Source: CAZLQG01 sp964561655 (GTDB taxonomy: Bacteria > Patescibacteriota > Doudnabacteria > UBA920). Taken from it: a DNA stretch of 64,000 bases. Under the pieces are notes generated by a model. The model did not search any database. It saw only the letters and a list, made by a program, of their open reading frames with translations, and was not told where the DNA came from. The stretch's first letter is position 1, and each line of letters begins with the position of its first letter. The position numbers and the translations under genes were made by a program. Where the stretch lies: positions 12,614 to 76,613 of the forward strand of contig CAZLQG010000001.1 of NCBI GenBank assembly GCA_964561655.1, in the 5' to 3' direction. Shown here one piece after another: positions 1 through 7,322 of the stretch.

Positions 1-65
1 CAAAGTTTATAAAATAAATAATCCGAATGCCCCGAATTCCTGTCCAAATGTTCCGAATACGAAGC

Positions 66-93
66 TTGACTCTTTATCAGGATATGATATAAT
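66..93 (+). promoter_or_regulatory. Promoter of the rplJ-rplL leader
   Basis: The -35 hexamer TTGACT (66-71) and the -10 hexamer TATAAT (88-93) are 16 bp apart, with an extended -10 TG at 85-86. Transcription would begin near 100, leaving a leader of about 245 nt before rplJ. Called on hexamer quality and spacing alone. Confidence 0.65.
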
Positions 94-99
94 ATCAAT

Positions 100-346
100 A
101 ATTAAATATCCAAAGACAGTTGGCGGTCGGAAACGATCATAATCCGCGAAAGCGGGAAGCCCACCGAGGACCCCGGTACCAATCCCGACAAGTCGGGATG
201 CTACGGGGCAAGACATCAATTTTTTTATTATTTTTTGATGCTCGGTGATAAGCCGAGTTTTATTGTTTTCAATCAAGGATGTTTAACATCAACAAAGGTC
301 GATGATAATACCTTCATACGCGACTGTATGAAGGTGGAAGAAAAAT
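100..346 (+). promoter_or_regulatory. Structured rplJL leader RNA (L10-leader-like) with possible attenuator
   Basis: The leader is strongly structured. It holds a CCGC-GAAA-GCGG tetraloop hairpin near 153-164, an ATCCCGA/TCGGGAT hairpin near 180-200 enclosed by a CCCCG/CGGGG helix, and then CTCGG/CCGAG at 241-257 followed by a T-rich run, which resembles an intrinsic terminator. The L10(L12)4 complex is known to bind rplJ leaders and control them by attenuation or translation in several bacteria; assignment to that class here is an inference from position and architecture. A covariance search against the L10 leader family would settle it. Confidence 0.55.
310..335 (+). promoter_or_regulatory. 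Hairpin overlapping the rplJ ribosome-binding site
   Basis: ACCTTCATAC (310-319) and GTATGAAGGT (326-335) form a perfect 10-bp stem with a 6-nt loop. The 3' arm contains AAGG of the AAGGTGG Shine-Dalgarno (331-337), about 9 nt before the ATG at 347. Folding would hide half of the ribosome-binding site, which suggests translational control of rplJ. Confidence 0.6.
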
Positions 347-865
347 ATGCCAAAAAGTAAATCACAAAAAGAGCAGGATTTAAAAGAGCTTAGTGAGAAG
401 CTTAAAAAAGCCAAAGCAGTGGTGCTTTCTGATTATCGCGGAACATCGGTTAAGGATATGGATAAGCTAAGAGGGACTTTGCGCAAGGAAAATGTTTTTG
501 TTAAAGTCTACAAAATGACCCTGCTTAGGAAGGCTTTGAAGGAAGCCGGCATAGAGGGCGAGCTTAAAGATTACAAAGTGCCCGTGATTTTGTCTCTTTC
601 CGAAGAAGACGAAACAACCCCTGCCAGAAACGTAAAAAGCGTTTCTAAAGAGATTGAGTCCATTAAGATTCTAGACGGCATCTTAGGCGGCAAAATCGTT
701 GCCAAAGAAATGGTGCTGGCCTTGGCGGATTTGCCTTCCAAAGATCAGCTAAGGGCTCAGGTTGTGGCAACTATTAACGCCCCGGTTTCGGGTTTTGTGA
801 ACGTATTGGCCGGTAATTTGAGGGGATTTATTAATGCGCTGAATGCAATGGCAGCTAAGAACTAA
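347..865 (+). CDS. rplJ: 50S ribosomal protein L10
   Basis: L10 forms the base of the ribosomal stalk and carries the L7/L12 dimers. The 172-residue product has the usual length. Its basic N-terminal domain begins with a lysine-rich helix and contains the DYRGTSVKDM stretch that matches L10 proteins; residues of about 130-170 form the C-terminal helix that binds the L7/L12 N-termini. The ATG at 347 follows AAGGTGG at good spacing. rplL follows 28 nt downstream, the normal bacterial order. The upstream leader and hairpin suggest autogenous control. rplK and rplA are not in the window. Confidence 0.97.
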   Translation: MPKSKSQKEQDLKELSEKLKKAKAVVLSDYRGTSVKDMDKLRGTLRKENVFVKVYKMTLLRKALKEAGIEGELKDYKVPVILSLSEEDETTPARNVKSVSKEIESIKILDGILGGKIVAKEMVLALADLPSKDQLRAQVVATINAPVSGFVNVLAGNLRGFINALNAMAAKN

Positions 866-893
866 TAATTTATAATTAATAACTATCAAATAT

Positions 894-1301
894 ATGTCAG
901 AAGAAAAAAAAGAAGTTGTTGTTCCCGAAAAGTTCAAGGCTTTGGTGGAACAAATTGAAAAACTTTCCGTGATTGAGCTTTCCGAACTTGTGAAAGTTTT
1001 GGAAGATAAATTTGGTGTTTCCGCCGCCGCCCCCGCCATGATGATGGCTGGTCCGGTCGCAGGCGCGGGTGCCGTCGCCGTAGAAGAGAAGAGCGAATTT
1101 ACGGTTGAACTCACCGACGCGGGCGCGAACAAGATTAACGTAATTAAGGCCGTCCGTGAAATTACGGGTGTAGGTCTTAAAGAAGCCAAAGACCTGGTAG
1201 ACGGCGCTCCGAAGACAGTTAAGGAAAACGTGGCCAAAGCGGAAGCCGAGACGATGAAGAAGAAGCTGGAAGAAGCGGGCGCGAAAGTTACACTAAAATA
1301 A
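894..1301 (+). CDS. rplL: 50S ribosomal protein L7/L12
   Basis: L7/L12 is the multicopy stalk protein that recruits and stimulates the translation GTPases. The 135-residue product has an N-terminal dimerisation region (about 1-45), an Ala/Gly/Met-rich flexible hinge (about 42-65) and the compact C-terminal domain with the conserved [14 protein letters not shown] segment that contacts EF-Tu and EF-G. It is about 10 residues longer than typical, the extra length lying in the hinge. It is cotranscribed with rplJ and is followed directly by a strong terminator. Confidence 0.97.
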   Translation: MSEEKKEVVVPEKFKALVEQIEKLSVIELSELVKVLEDKFGVSAAAPAMMMAGPVAGAGAVAVEEKSEFTVELTDAGANKINVIKAVREITGVGLKEAKDLVDGAPKTVKENVAKAEAETMKKKLEEAGAKVTLK

Positions 1302-1324
1302 TGCTAAATGCCTAGTGCTAAGTA

Positions 1325-1356
1325 AAAACCCGCCCCGTTGAACTGGGCGGGTTTTA
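1325..1356. terminator. Bidirectional terminator between rplL and the facing membrane gene
   Basis: AAAACCCGCCC and GGGCGGGTTTT form an 11-bp stem with A and T runs on the two sides, so it can stop transcription from both convergent genes. It lies 24 nt after rplL and 11 nt from the stop of the minus-strand gene. Confidence 0.9.
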
Positions 1357-1366
1357 AGCGTTTGAG

Positions 1367-1810
1367 TTATTTCTGAAACGCCGATTTGACTGATTGGGAA
1401 AACCAGAGGTAGCCTAGAATTACTGCCTGAATAATTAGGCTAAATGTTCCGCCGTCGCCCCTGAAGATTGACGATAGGGCACTTAGAACGCCGAGAGCCG
1501 CAAAAACTATGGCCACGATTCTTGCCCAGTGTTTTCCTTGCCAGAGGCCTCTGCCGATGAAGAAAGAAAGTAGACCCAAAGCCAGCACTAAAGCAGCAAC
1601 CAGGCTTGTTGCCAAAGAGCCGAAAAAGCCGACTATGGGAAGGCTGCTGGTAAGACCCCCGGCCAAAAATCCTGCCCCGATAAAAAGCATTATCCCCCCA
1701 AATATCTCGAAAATTGACACCAGGTAATAGAACACCGCTATTATTTTTACGCCTAAGGGGATTGTTTTTAGAGTAGTTTCGGACGGGACTGAAGGAATTG
1801 ATGAGTCCAT
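1367..1810 (-). CDS. Small four-helix integral membrane protein, function unknown
   Basis: The 147-residue protein has a short polar N-terminus and about four hydrophobic segments (near 22-50, 55-88, 97-113 and 124-140), with a conserved-looking RGLWQGKHWAR loop between helices two and three. This layout resembles small membrane families annotated DUF-something in bacteria, but I do not recognise a specific one. It is monocistronic, converges on rplJL and diverges from dus over a 68-bp spacer. Confidence 0.8.
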   Translation of the reverse strand: MDSSIPSVPSETTLKTIPLGVKIIAVFYYLVSIFEIFGGIMLFIGAGFLAGGLTSSLPIVGFFGSLATSLVAALVLALGLLSFFIGRGLWQGKHWARIVAIVFAALGVLSALSSIFRGDGGTFSLIIQAVILGYLWFSQSVKSAFQK

Positions 1811-1878
1811 AAGTTTATTTTTTGTTGATGATTACAGAAACTGACCTTTTGTGTTAATCTTTATTATAACATAGGCAG

Positions 1879-2877
1879 ATGCAAAATTTTTGGGGAAAAC
1901 TAAAAAAACCCATATTTGCCTTGGCGCCGATGGAAGACGTTACGGATTGCGCGTTTAGGGAGATTTTTGCGCGCTATGGAAAGCCCGCCTTGGCTTCGCC
2001 TCGGCGAGACGGGCCGGACGTGATGTTCACGGAATTTGTTAATGTTGACGGTTTGTGCCACGAAGAAGGGCGGAAAAAATTTGAGATTGATTTAAAATAT
2101 ACGGAAAACCAAAGGCCAATTGTAGCGCAGCTTTGGGGCAGGGATCCTGAAAAATTCCGTCAGGCGGCGGAAATTATCGCCGGGATGAAATTTGACGGCA
2201 TAGATATTAATATGGGCTGTCCTAAGGATAGGGAGGTAAAATTGAAAACCTGCGCGGCATTAATTAAAGAGCCGCAGCTGGCGCAGTACATCATCAAACG
2301 CACAAGAGAAGGTGCCGGTGGCCTGCCGGTTTCCGTAAAAACAAGAATCGGCTATAACGGGAATGAGATTTCCGAGTGGCTGCCTAAGCTTTTAGAAGTG
2401 CAGCCCGCTGTTGTTTCCATTCACGCCAGAAGCAAAAAGGACAAATCTAAGGTACCGGCGAGATGGGAGATTATCAAAGAAGCGGTTCAAATAAGAAATC
2501 AATTACAATCGAAAACTTTGATTATCGGCAACGGTGATATTAAATCAAGACAAGAAGGTCTGCAAAGAATTGAACAAACCGGTTGTGACGGGGTAATAAT
2601 AGGAAGGGGAGCCTTTGGCAACCCTTGGATATTTAGAAAAGATAACTGTCAACCATCGTCAAAACAAAAGCTCCAGGCAATGCTGGAGCACGCGAAATTA
2701 TTCAATCAAGTGTTTGGGACCGCTAAGCCGTTTGTGGAAATGAGGAAATTTTTTAAAGCTTATGCTTCGGGTTTTGAGGGGGCGCACGAACTAAGAGCTA
2801 AATTGATGCAGGCCGAGGATTATCCGGAAACAGAAAAATTAGTTAAGAATTTTTTACGGCATCATAACCTTGAGTAA
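1879..2877 (+). CDS. dus: tRNA-dihydrouridine synthase
   Basis: Dus enzymes are FMN-dependent and reduce uridine to dihydrouridine in the tRNA D-loop. The 332-residue protein has the TIM-barrel start with APMEDVTDCAFR, the NMGCP motif at 111-115 whose Cys114 aligns with the catalytic acid, SVKTRIG for FMN/RNA contacts, and an IIGNGDI...IIGRGAFGNPW phosphate-binding end. Residues of about 37-46 look like an extra loop encoded by a GC-rich inverted-repeat word, possibly a captured intergenic repeat. The 3' end overlaps the convergent minus-strand gene by 24 bp. The subfamily (A/B/C) cannot be assigned with confidence. Confidence 0.93.
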   Translation: MQNFWGKLKKPIFALAPMEDVTDCAFREIFARYGKPALASPRRDGPDVMFTEFVNVDGLCHEEGRKKFEIDLKYTENQRPIVAQLWGRDPEKFRQAAEIIAGMKFDGIDINMGCPKDREVKLKTCAALIKEPQLAQYIIKRTREGAGGLPVSVKTRIGYNGNEISEWLPKLLEVQPAVVSIHARSKKDKSKVPARWEIIKEAVQIRNQLQSKTLIIGNGDIKSRQEGLQRIEQTGCDGVIIGRGAFGNPWIFRKDNCQPSSKQKLQAMLEHAKLFNQVFGTAKPFVEMRKFFKAYASGFEGAHELRAKLMQAEDYPETEKLVKNFLRHHNLE

Positions 2878-4896
2878 GGCTGTGTCGTTTAGTATGTAGA
2901 TAGTTCTGTTGGCCTCGTCCACGTAAAAATCCTTTAAGTCGGTAAACTCAGGGCTGGTAAGAGTTTGCACAACGTCGCCTGACGCGCTTAAAATTACGAT
3001 GCGGTTGTTTCCGGCATCCATCACATACAAATATTCAAAGTCAGACTCCGTGTAGATTTTTCCTTTCCCGGAAAGGGGAGTGATAAGCGTAGGTTCTTTG
3101 AATTCCGCTAATCTACCGGCGTAATATTTGGTAATTCCGGAGCTTTCCGAAAGCACAAAAATGTTTCCGTCTATGGCGATATCCTGGGCAGTTTTGAGGT
3201 CCTGGGCCTGCGAGACGGCGGCTATTACCGGTTTTGCCAGCTGGTTGCCTACCACCAGAAAGCTTATAATTTGTCCGGTTTGCTTATTTACCGCGTAAAC
3301 GCGGCTGTTTGGAGCGTATTTAGCCAGGCCGACAAACTCGTTTTCTCCCGGTACGTTTTGATAAAACTTGGGTCCCGTGGTGCCTTCTTCTTGTTGCCAA
3401 ACCATAAGTCCCTGTCCGTTGAAAATCACCGAAGTATTACTGCCCAAACTTACCTGCGCTTTGATTTCTTCATCTACTTTAAGTTCCCCGTCTTTCAGCT
3501 GGCCGGTTTCAATGTTGTAACTTAAAATTTGTCCGTTTATTTGGGTTGCAATTTGGTTAGGCAGAATTATCAGGTTTTGGCTTTGTCCTAAGCTGGAAAT
3601 GCTTTGTGTTTGGACTGTAACCGTCTTTTCGAGTTTTTGTTTAATTTCTTCGAATTTTTCTAAAGTTGTTTTATAGTTTTTTAAAAGTTGTCCGCTCAAC
3701 TTTTCGGTTTGGGAAGGAATCGTGTTTTGGGCTTCCGCTAAGAAGTTTTTTGCGGAGAGTTCGTCTTTGTATAAAAGCGAGCTTTCCGCGTCGGAAATCT
3801 TTTCCTGCGCCTGCTCTAGTCTAGACGAAAATTCATCTTGGGTTCTTTTATTGTTCCTTAAATTTATGGAGACTATAAGGTTTATAATCAAAGCCAGCAG
3901 AAGAAGTCCTGCGGAGAAAAAGAAAAATTTTTTTTGCGGGGAGAAAGTTTTGAAATTTTGCAGGTCCAGCCTCTGTTTGCCGCTTACGAAGCCTTGTTTT
4001 ATTGCACTCATTGCTTTGCGGCTCCTGCCAAATAGATTTTTTACGCTTGAGTAAATTTTTTTAAACCGGCCTGCTAGGGTGGGCTTTGTTATGTCTAATG
4101 CAGCCGGCCTGCTCTTGTCCAAAGCAAAGGCGCTTTTAACGAATGCGCCAATTTTTTTCAGTAAGCCCTCTTTGCTCTCTTTTTGCGCTTCTACCAAAAA
4201 GTTTTCTAAATCTACTCTGTCTTCAGAGGCTTCTCCTAAGGGTACTTGCAAATTTAATAAAGCGCCAAAAGCTGTTTCGGGCCCCGCGTTTTGTTTTAAG
4301 ATTTCAATTATACTTTGGGCGGCCGTTAAAAATTCCGAAGATTCAAGCAGCTGTTTGAGCCTGTCTATGGAAAGGTAGTTAAACAGTTGGGGGGTGGAGA
4401 GAATAATAATGTCGCCCAGCCTGATTTTACCGGTGGCATAGTTTTCAAAGGTTTTTAAGGGATGCGCTTTCTCCGAGGAACAGGATATGTCCGTGAATTC
4501 CGAATTTCTAACTAAATACGCCGTAATTTTTCCCGTGGTGGAAATGGTTAAAGTGCTTTGATTTTTAACAGCCACTATGGCGCTTAATTTATCTATCCAG
4601 TGGGTTTGTCCTAAAGATGCCAGCTTGCCGAGTTCTTCGTTAATTTCCGCGATGGCATTTTCAAAACTGTCCGGAGCAAGCGGGCGTTTGTAAATTCTTT
4701 TCAGGCTGCCTGCAACGGCAAGACATATTTTTTCGCATAAGTCTACGGCCGCCGGGCTTAAAAGTTCCAGTTCGGCCACCACGTAAAGTTCGGCATTGCT
4801 TGCCGAAGCTTTTTCAGCCATAGTAAAAACGTATGTATTGGTGCGTTTTAGGTTGCCTAATTGGATTTTGGCTATTTGGCTTTCTAACTCTATCAT
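2854..4896 (-). CDS. Membrane protein with PP2C-like N-terminal domain and extracytoplasmic beta-propeller
   Basis: The 680-residue protein has three parts. Residues of about 1-230 look like a degenerate PPM/PP2C-type phosphatase fold, including IDKLSAIVAV and GDIIILSTPQ strands, though a full metal-binding Asp set is not evident. A single transmembrane segment lies at 324-345 after a basic stretch. Residues 355-430 are probably coiled-coil, and 440-680 carry repeated short beta-strand units of NHL/propeller type. The layout suggests an inside-to-outside sensor or scaffold. The substrate is unknown and activity is doubtful. Its 3' end overlaps dus. Confidence 0.72.
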   Translation of the reverse strand: MIELESQIAKIQLGNLKRTNTYVFTMAEKASASNAELYVVAELELLSPAAVDLCEKICLAVAGSLKRIYKRPLAPDSFENAIAEINEELGKLASLGQTHWIDKLSAIVAVKNQSTLTISTTGKITAYLVRNSEFTDISCSSEKAHPLKTFENYATGKIRLGDIIILSTPQLFNYLSIDRLKQLLESSEFLTAAQSIIEILKQNAGPETAFGALLNLQVPLGEASEDRVDLENFLVEAQKESKEGLLKKIGAFVKSAFALDKSRPAALDITKPTLAGRFKKIYSSVKNLFGRSRKAMSAIKQGFVSGKQRLDLQNFKTFSPQKKFFFFSAGLLLLALIINLIVSINLRNNKRTQDEFSSRLEQAQEKISDAESSLLYKDELSAKNFLAEAQNTIPSQTEKLSGQLLKNYKTTLEKFEEIKQKLEKTVTVQTQSISSLGQSQNLIILPNQIATQINGQILSYNIETGQLKDGELKVDEEIKAQVSLGSNTSVIFNGQGLMVWQQEEGTTGPKFYQNVPGENEFVGLAKYAPNSRVYAVNKQTGQIISFLVVGNQLAKPVIAAVSQAQDLKTAQDIAIDGNIFVLSESSGITKYYAGRLAEFKEPTLITPLSGKGKIYTESDFEYLYVMDAGNNRIVILSASGDVVQTLTSPEFTDLKDFYVDEANRTIYILNDTALLKVMMP

Positions 4897-4938
4897 AGTC
4901 CGGAATTTTTAATTTCCGCATTCCCGGTAATTTAATAT

Positions 4939-4966
4939 ATTATACAATATTTTTTTTAAAGCTCAA
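4939..4966 (-). promoter_or_regulatory. Promoter of the PP2C-like membrane protein gene
   Basis: On the minus strand TTGAGC (4961-4966) and TATAAT (4939-4944) are 16 bp apart, upstream of the start at 4896. A plus-strand extended -10 (TGCTATAAT, 4972-4980) lies next to it, so this spacer probably drives both directions. Confidence 0.5.
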
Positions 4967-5072
4967 AGTTATGCTATAATTTTTTTAGGGTTAATTTTTT
5001 GATCTGAGCTTAAGGGTTTCCCTTAAGCGAAGATACATTAGGAAAGGGGAAGCAGTGAGCGAAGCGAACGGA

Positions 5073-5119
5073 TTGGAAGGGGAAAACCCTTATTGTTTCG
5101 CTGGGTTTTCCCCTTCCAA
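5073..5119 (+). repeat. 17-bp perfect stem-loop just before the regulator gene
   Basis: Positions 5073-5089 and 5103-5119 are perfect 17-nt inverted repeats with a 13-nt loop, ending 4 nt before the GTG at 5124. A smaller CTTAAGGG/CCCTTAAG hairpin lies upstream near 5008-5028. The 3' arm is pyrimidine-rich, so no Shine-Dalgarno precedes the start. It could be an operator for the encoded regulator, an RNA control element or a dispersed repeat. Confidence 0.75.
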
Positions 5120-5123
5120 ATAA

Positions 5124-5717
5124 GTGATGATAGATGACATAATTGAATCTAAGGTGAGTTCTTTAGTTTTAGGATTTTTTTTGGCAGCGCCAAAAAGGGC
5201 TTTTTCAATTTTTGAAGTGGCCAAAAGACTTAAGCTGGCGCATTTAAAAGCAAGCCATGCTTTGAATAAGCTGGTCTCAAGGAATATCCTCAAAGCTTTT
5301 GCCAAGCGCGGAAAAAAGTATTACATCATTAATCTTAGGTATCATTTGTATCCCCAGTTGGAAGAGTCGTTTAAGAAGAATAAGGTTAAATACAAAGACG
5401 AATTATTTGAAGCCGTAAAAAATTTAGGGAAAGTAAAAGCAGCCTTCTTGTCCGGGATTTTTACCGGCTATTCCGGTTTACCCGTAGATGTTTTAATAGT
5501 CGGCAGGGTTAACTTAAAGAAGCTGGACACATTTTTAAAATCTGCAAAGAAACTTATGGGACAGGAAATAAATTACAGCGTGATGACGGCTCAGGAATTC
5601 CAGCAGAGAAGAAATACTTTTGACAAGTTCATCAAAGACATTTTCGATTACCGGCATTTGGTTGTGGTTGATAGACTTTCTAAAAGATCCAAGGGCGGAA
5701 TCAACAAAGCAGTTTAA
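5124..5717 (+). CDS. Winged-helix transcriptional regulator with putative nucleotidyltransferase-like C-terminal domain
   Basis: The 197-residue protein begins with a winged helix-turn-helix (about 10-70: SIFEVAKRLKLAHLKASHAL then the basic wing KRGKKYYI). The remainder contains a hydrophobic core strand and VDVLIVG, reminiscent of the minimal nucleotidyltransferase-like domains fused to ArsR-like HTHs in several prokaryotes, but without a clear GSxxxGxxxxxSDxD motif, so it may be inactive. The start may be GTG 5124 or the adjacent ATG 5127. A 17-bp hairpin sits immediately upstream. Confidence 0.7.
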   Translation: MMIDDIIESKVSSLVLGFFLAAPKRAFSIFEVAKRLKLAHLKASHALNKLVSRNILKAFAKRGKKYYIINLRYHLYPQLEESFKKNKVKYKDELFEAVKNLGKVKAAFLSGIFTGYSGLPVDVLIVGRVNLKKLDTFLKSAKKLMGQEINYSVMTAQEFQQRRNTFDKFIKDIFDYRHLVVVDRLSKRSKGGINKAV

Positions 5718-5723
5718 AAGTGA

Positions 5724-5729
5724 TATAAT
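5724..5729 (+). promoter_or_regulatory. Extended -10 immediately before the small membrane gene
   Basis: TGATATAAT (5721-5729) is a good extended -10 only 6 nt before the ATG at 5736. If used, the transcript would be almost leaderless. No convincing -35 was seen. Confidence 0.4.
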
Positions 5730-5735
5730 ATAACC

Positions 5736-5972
5736 ATGCAGGAGATTCAAAATTTATATCTGGAGTTTTTAAATAATTTTCCCACGGAACTGCAGCCGAT
5801 TATTTCCATAGGACTGGCAGTTTTGATTATTTATTCTATCTTTAAAGTCGTAAAAAAAGATTTTATTTTTATAGTGGTGCTGATTGTGCTTTTGCCCGGT
5901 TCGATTCCCATCCTTAAGTCTATTTGGGAGGGGATAGTGAATTTCGTAAAGTTCTTACTCGATATCGGATAA
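5736..5972 (+). CDS. Small two-helix membrane protein, function unknown
   Basis: The 78-residue protein has two hydrophobic segments (about 21-38 and 44-62) separated by a KVVKKD loop, with an amphipathic N-terminus. No family is recognised. It starts 18 nt after the regulator gene, either as its second cistron or from its own near-leaderless promoter. Confidence 0.65.
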   Translation: MQEIQNLYLEFLNNFPTELQPIISIGLAVLIIYSIFKVVKKDFIFIVVLIVLLPGSIPILKSIWEGIVNFVKFLLDIG

Positions 5973-6293
5973 ATTGTTTTTCTAAACTCTTTAATACTGC
6001 AAAGTTTTCAAATTTCTAATATCCCCGCCCGCCTGTCCGCTATGACTTCGTCAAGGCGAAGGCGGGCGGGCCAAAGTCTGTTAACGATTATCCAGATAAA
6101 CTCTGGATTTTCCTAAAACAATCAACGTCTATCTGCTCAAAATAACAGGCATGTGGCGGGCAGGTAATTTCTAATTCCTAAAGGCACTTCTATGGAAGTG
6201 TTTTTTGTTATTAGTTATCCGTTATTGATTATTAGTTAGTCTGTCTGTGGATAACTTTAAGATGTACAGAAATTTGCTTTTAAATAAGGAGGG
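5973..6293. other. Intergenic spacer with hairpin repeat and terminator
   Basis: This 321-bp stretch has no credible gene. It contains a GC-rich hairpin, CCCGCCCGCC (6024-6033) with GGCGGGCGGG (6061-6070), of the sort scattered through CPR genomes, and an intrinsic terminator CACTTC-tatg-GAAGTG (6185-6200) followed by TTTTTT. Confidence 0.7.
6185..6206 (+). terminator. Intrinsic terminator upstream of lexA
   Basis: A 6-bp stem (6185-6190 with 6195-6200), a 4-nt loop and six T residues. It would isolate lexA from upstream transcription. Confidence 0.75.
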
Positions 6294-6322
6294 TTGACAA
6301 TAGGTGAACGAACGTTTACAAT
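6294..6322 (+). promoter_or_regulatory. lexA promoter with embedded SOS-box-like operator
   Basis: Consensus TTGACA (6294-6299) and TACAAT (6317-6322) are separated by 17 bp. Between them, running into the -10, lies the imperfect palindrome GTGAACGAACGTTTAC (6304-6319; six of eight pairs match). It resembles the Gram-positive SOS box CGAAC-N4-GTTCG, so LexA probably represses its own gene here. Confidence 0.75.
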
Positions 6323-6355
6323 CTAAATATCTCAAATAAATAAATATCTAAAGAC

Positions 6356-6970
6356 ATGAGTGAAATTACAAAAAGGCAGAAAGAATTACTGGAATTTATC
6401 GTCCAGCAGGTTCGTGATTATAATTTGCCGCCTAGTGTTTCGGAAATGGCAAAATTTCTTAAGGTAAAATCAAAGAACGCCGTAGCAAAACTTTTAAGGG
6501 CTTTAAAAGACGGAAAATACATTAAAACTAGCGGTAAGGCGCGCGGCATTGAAGTTTTAAACAGTTTGGGGGAAAGTTTGGAAAAGGGATTCATTCGGGC
6601 GCCGATTTTGGGAAGTATTCAGGCAGGTGTTCCGCATTTGGCGGAACAGAATATAGAAGATTGGGTTAATTTGCCGCAAACCTTAATCCGCGGGCGCAAA
6701 GACGTGTTTTTGCTTAAAGTCCGCGGGGACAGTATGGTGGATGCGGGAATTTTTGAAGACGATTTGGTAATTGTTAGGCCGACCAAAGAGCCAAGAAATA
6801 ATGATATTGTAGTAGCGCTTTTGCACGACGAGGCAACGGTAAAAAGGTTTATTCAAATAAAAAACCGCGTTTACTTAAAAGCGGAAAACCTCCACTATAA
6901 AAATATTTACCCTAAAGAAGAATGGACAGTGCAGGGGAAAGTAGTGGGAGTAATAAGGAGTTTGGAATAA
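6356..6970 (+). CDS. lexA: LexA SOS repressor
   Basis: LexA represses DNA-damage genes until RecA-stimulated self-cleavage. The 204-residue protein has the N-terminal winged HTH (about 1-68) and the S24 peptidase domain. The cleavage bond Ala90-Gly91, nucleophile Ser126 (RGDSMV) and general base Lys163 (TVKRF) are all present, so it should be functional. Length matches the family. A consensus promoter with an embedded palindrome lies upstream. The ATG at 6356 lacks a strong Shine-Dalgarno, as do many genes here. Its stop overlaps the predicted terminator of a minus-strand RNA. Confidence 0.95.
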   Translation: MSEITKRQKELLEFIVQQVRDYNLPPSVSEMAKFLKVKSKNAVAKLLRALKDGKYIKTSGKARGIEVLNSLGESLEKGFIRAPILGSIQAGVPHLAEQNIEDWVNLPQTLIRGRKDVFLLKVRGDSMVDAGIFEDDLVIVRPTKEPRNNDIVVALLHDEATVKRFIQIKNRVYLKAENLHYKNIYPKEEWTVQGKVVGVIRSLE

Positions 6971-7091
6971 AAACCGCCTCCCGGAAGCCGATTTTTTCCG
7001 GGAGGCCATGCGGTGGCCGTCGCCTTCTCGTCTTGGAGGAGATACAATGCTGAATCATTGAGGCGATCGGTAAAAATCCTCCGTTGAGGAC
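6968..7091 (-). ncRNA. Candidate structured RNA A (about 124 nt), minus strand
   Basis: On the minus strand a promoter TTGTTT (7121-7126), 17 bp, TATAAA (7098-7103) precedes a highly structured segment. In transcript order it holds a TCCTC/GAGGA hairpin, a CCG-TCGCCT/AGGCGA-CGG helix enclosing a CAATG/CATTG hairpin, and the terminator CCTCCCGGAA/TTCCGGGAGG (6977-6986 with 7096-7105 arms read as 6996-7005) followed by CGGTTTTTATT. No RNA family is recognised; it lacks the SRP domain-IV signature. The plus strand has the same hairpins but no T run after them, which favours the minus strand. Confidence 0.5.
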
Positions 7092-7097
7092 AGAAGT

Positions 7098-7126
7098 TTT
7101 ATAGCAAATATTTCAAAAAAAAACAA
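7098..7126 (-). promoter_or_regulatory. Promoter of candidate RNA A
   Basis: Minus-strand -35 TTGTTT (7121-7126) and -10 TATAAA (7098-7103) with a 17-bp spacer; the start site would be near 7091. Confidence 0.45.
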
Positions 7127-7136
7127 GTAGAAGATT

Positions 7137-7322
7137 ATGAGTGAAATGCAAAAAGTAAAACAGAATATTTTGTCACAATTACAAGGTCTTTGTGCACATT
7201 GCGCTTGTGGTAATCAAAAACCGCACAGCTGTCCGGTGCGGGAGATTTCGGCAAGGATTGAATCGCTTTGCGGTGTCTCTCTTATTGTAAATAGTGAATT
7301 TAAGGGCGTGTTCTGGAAATAA
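7137..7322 (+). CDS. Small Cys-rich protein, function unknown
   Basis: The 61-residue protein has an amphipathic N-terminal helix, then CAHCACGNQKPHSCPVRE (about 19-36), a Cys/His cluster that could bind zinc or an Fe-S centre, and a last Cys at 45. Cysteines are rare in neighbouring proteins, which argues that the frame is real. It is on the plus strand, lying exactly between two predicted minus-strand RNAs, and its stop abuts the terminator of the larger one. No family is recognised. Confidence 0.6.
   Translation: MSEMQKVKQNILSQLQGLCAHCACGNQKPHSCPVREISARIESLCGVSLIVNSEFKGVFWK

Noticed and set aside
7..276. 89-codon minus-strand frame over the rplJ leader
   Set aside because: It runs through the leader promoter and hairpins, has no Shine-Dalgarno, and its peptide mirrors the RNA helices rather than a protein family.
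749..1237. 162-codon minus-strand frame opposite rplJ/rplL
   Set aside because: Shadow of rplL; Ser/Thr/Ala-rich composition caused by the antisense of the hinge region.
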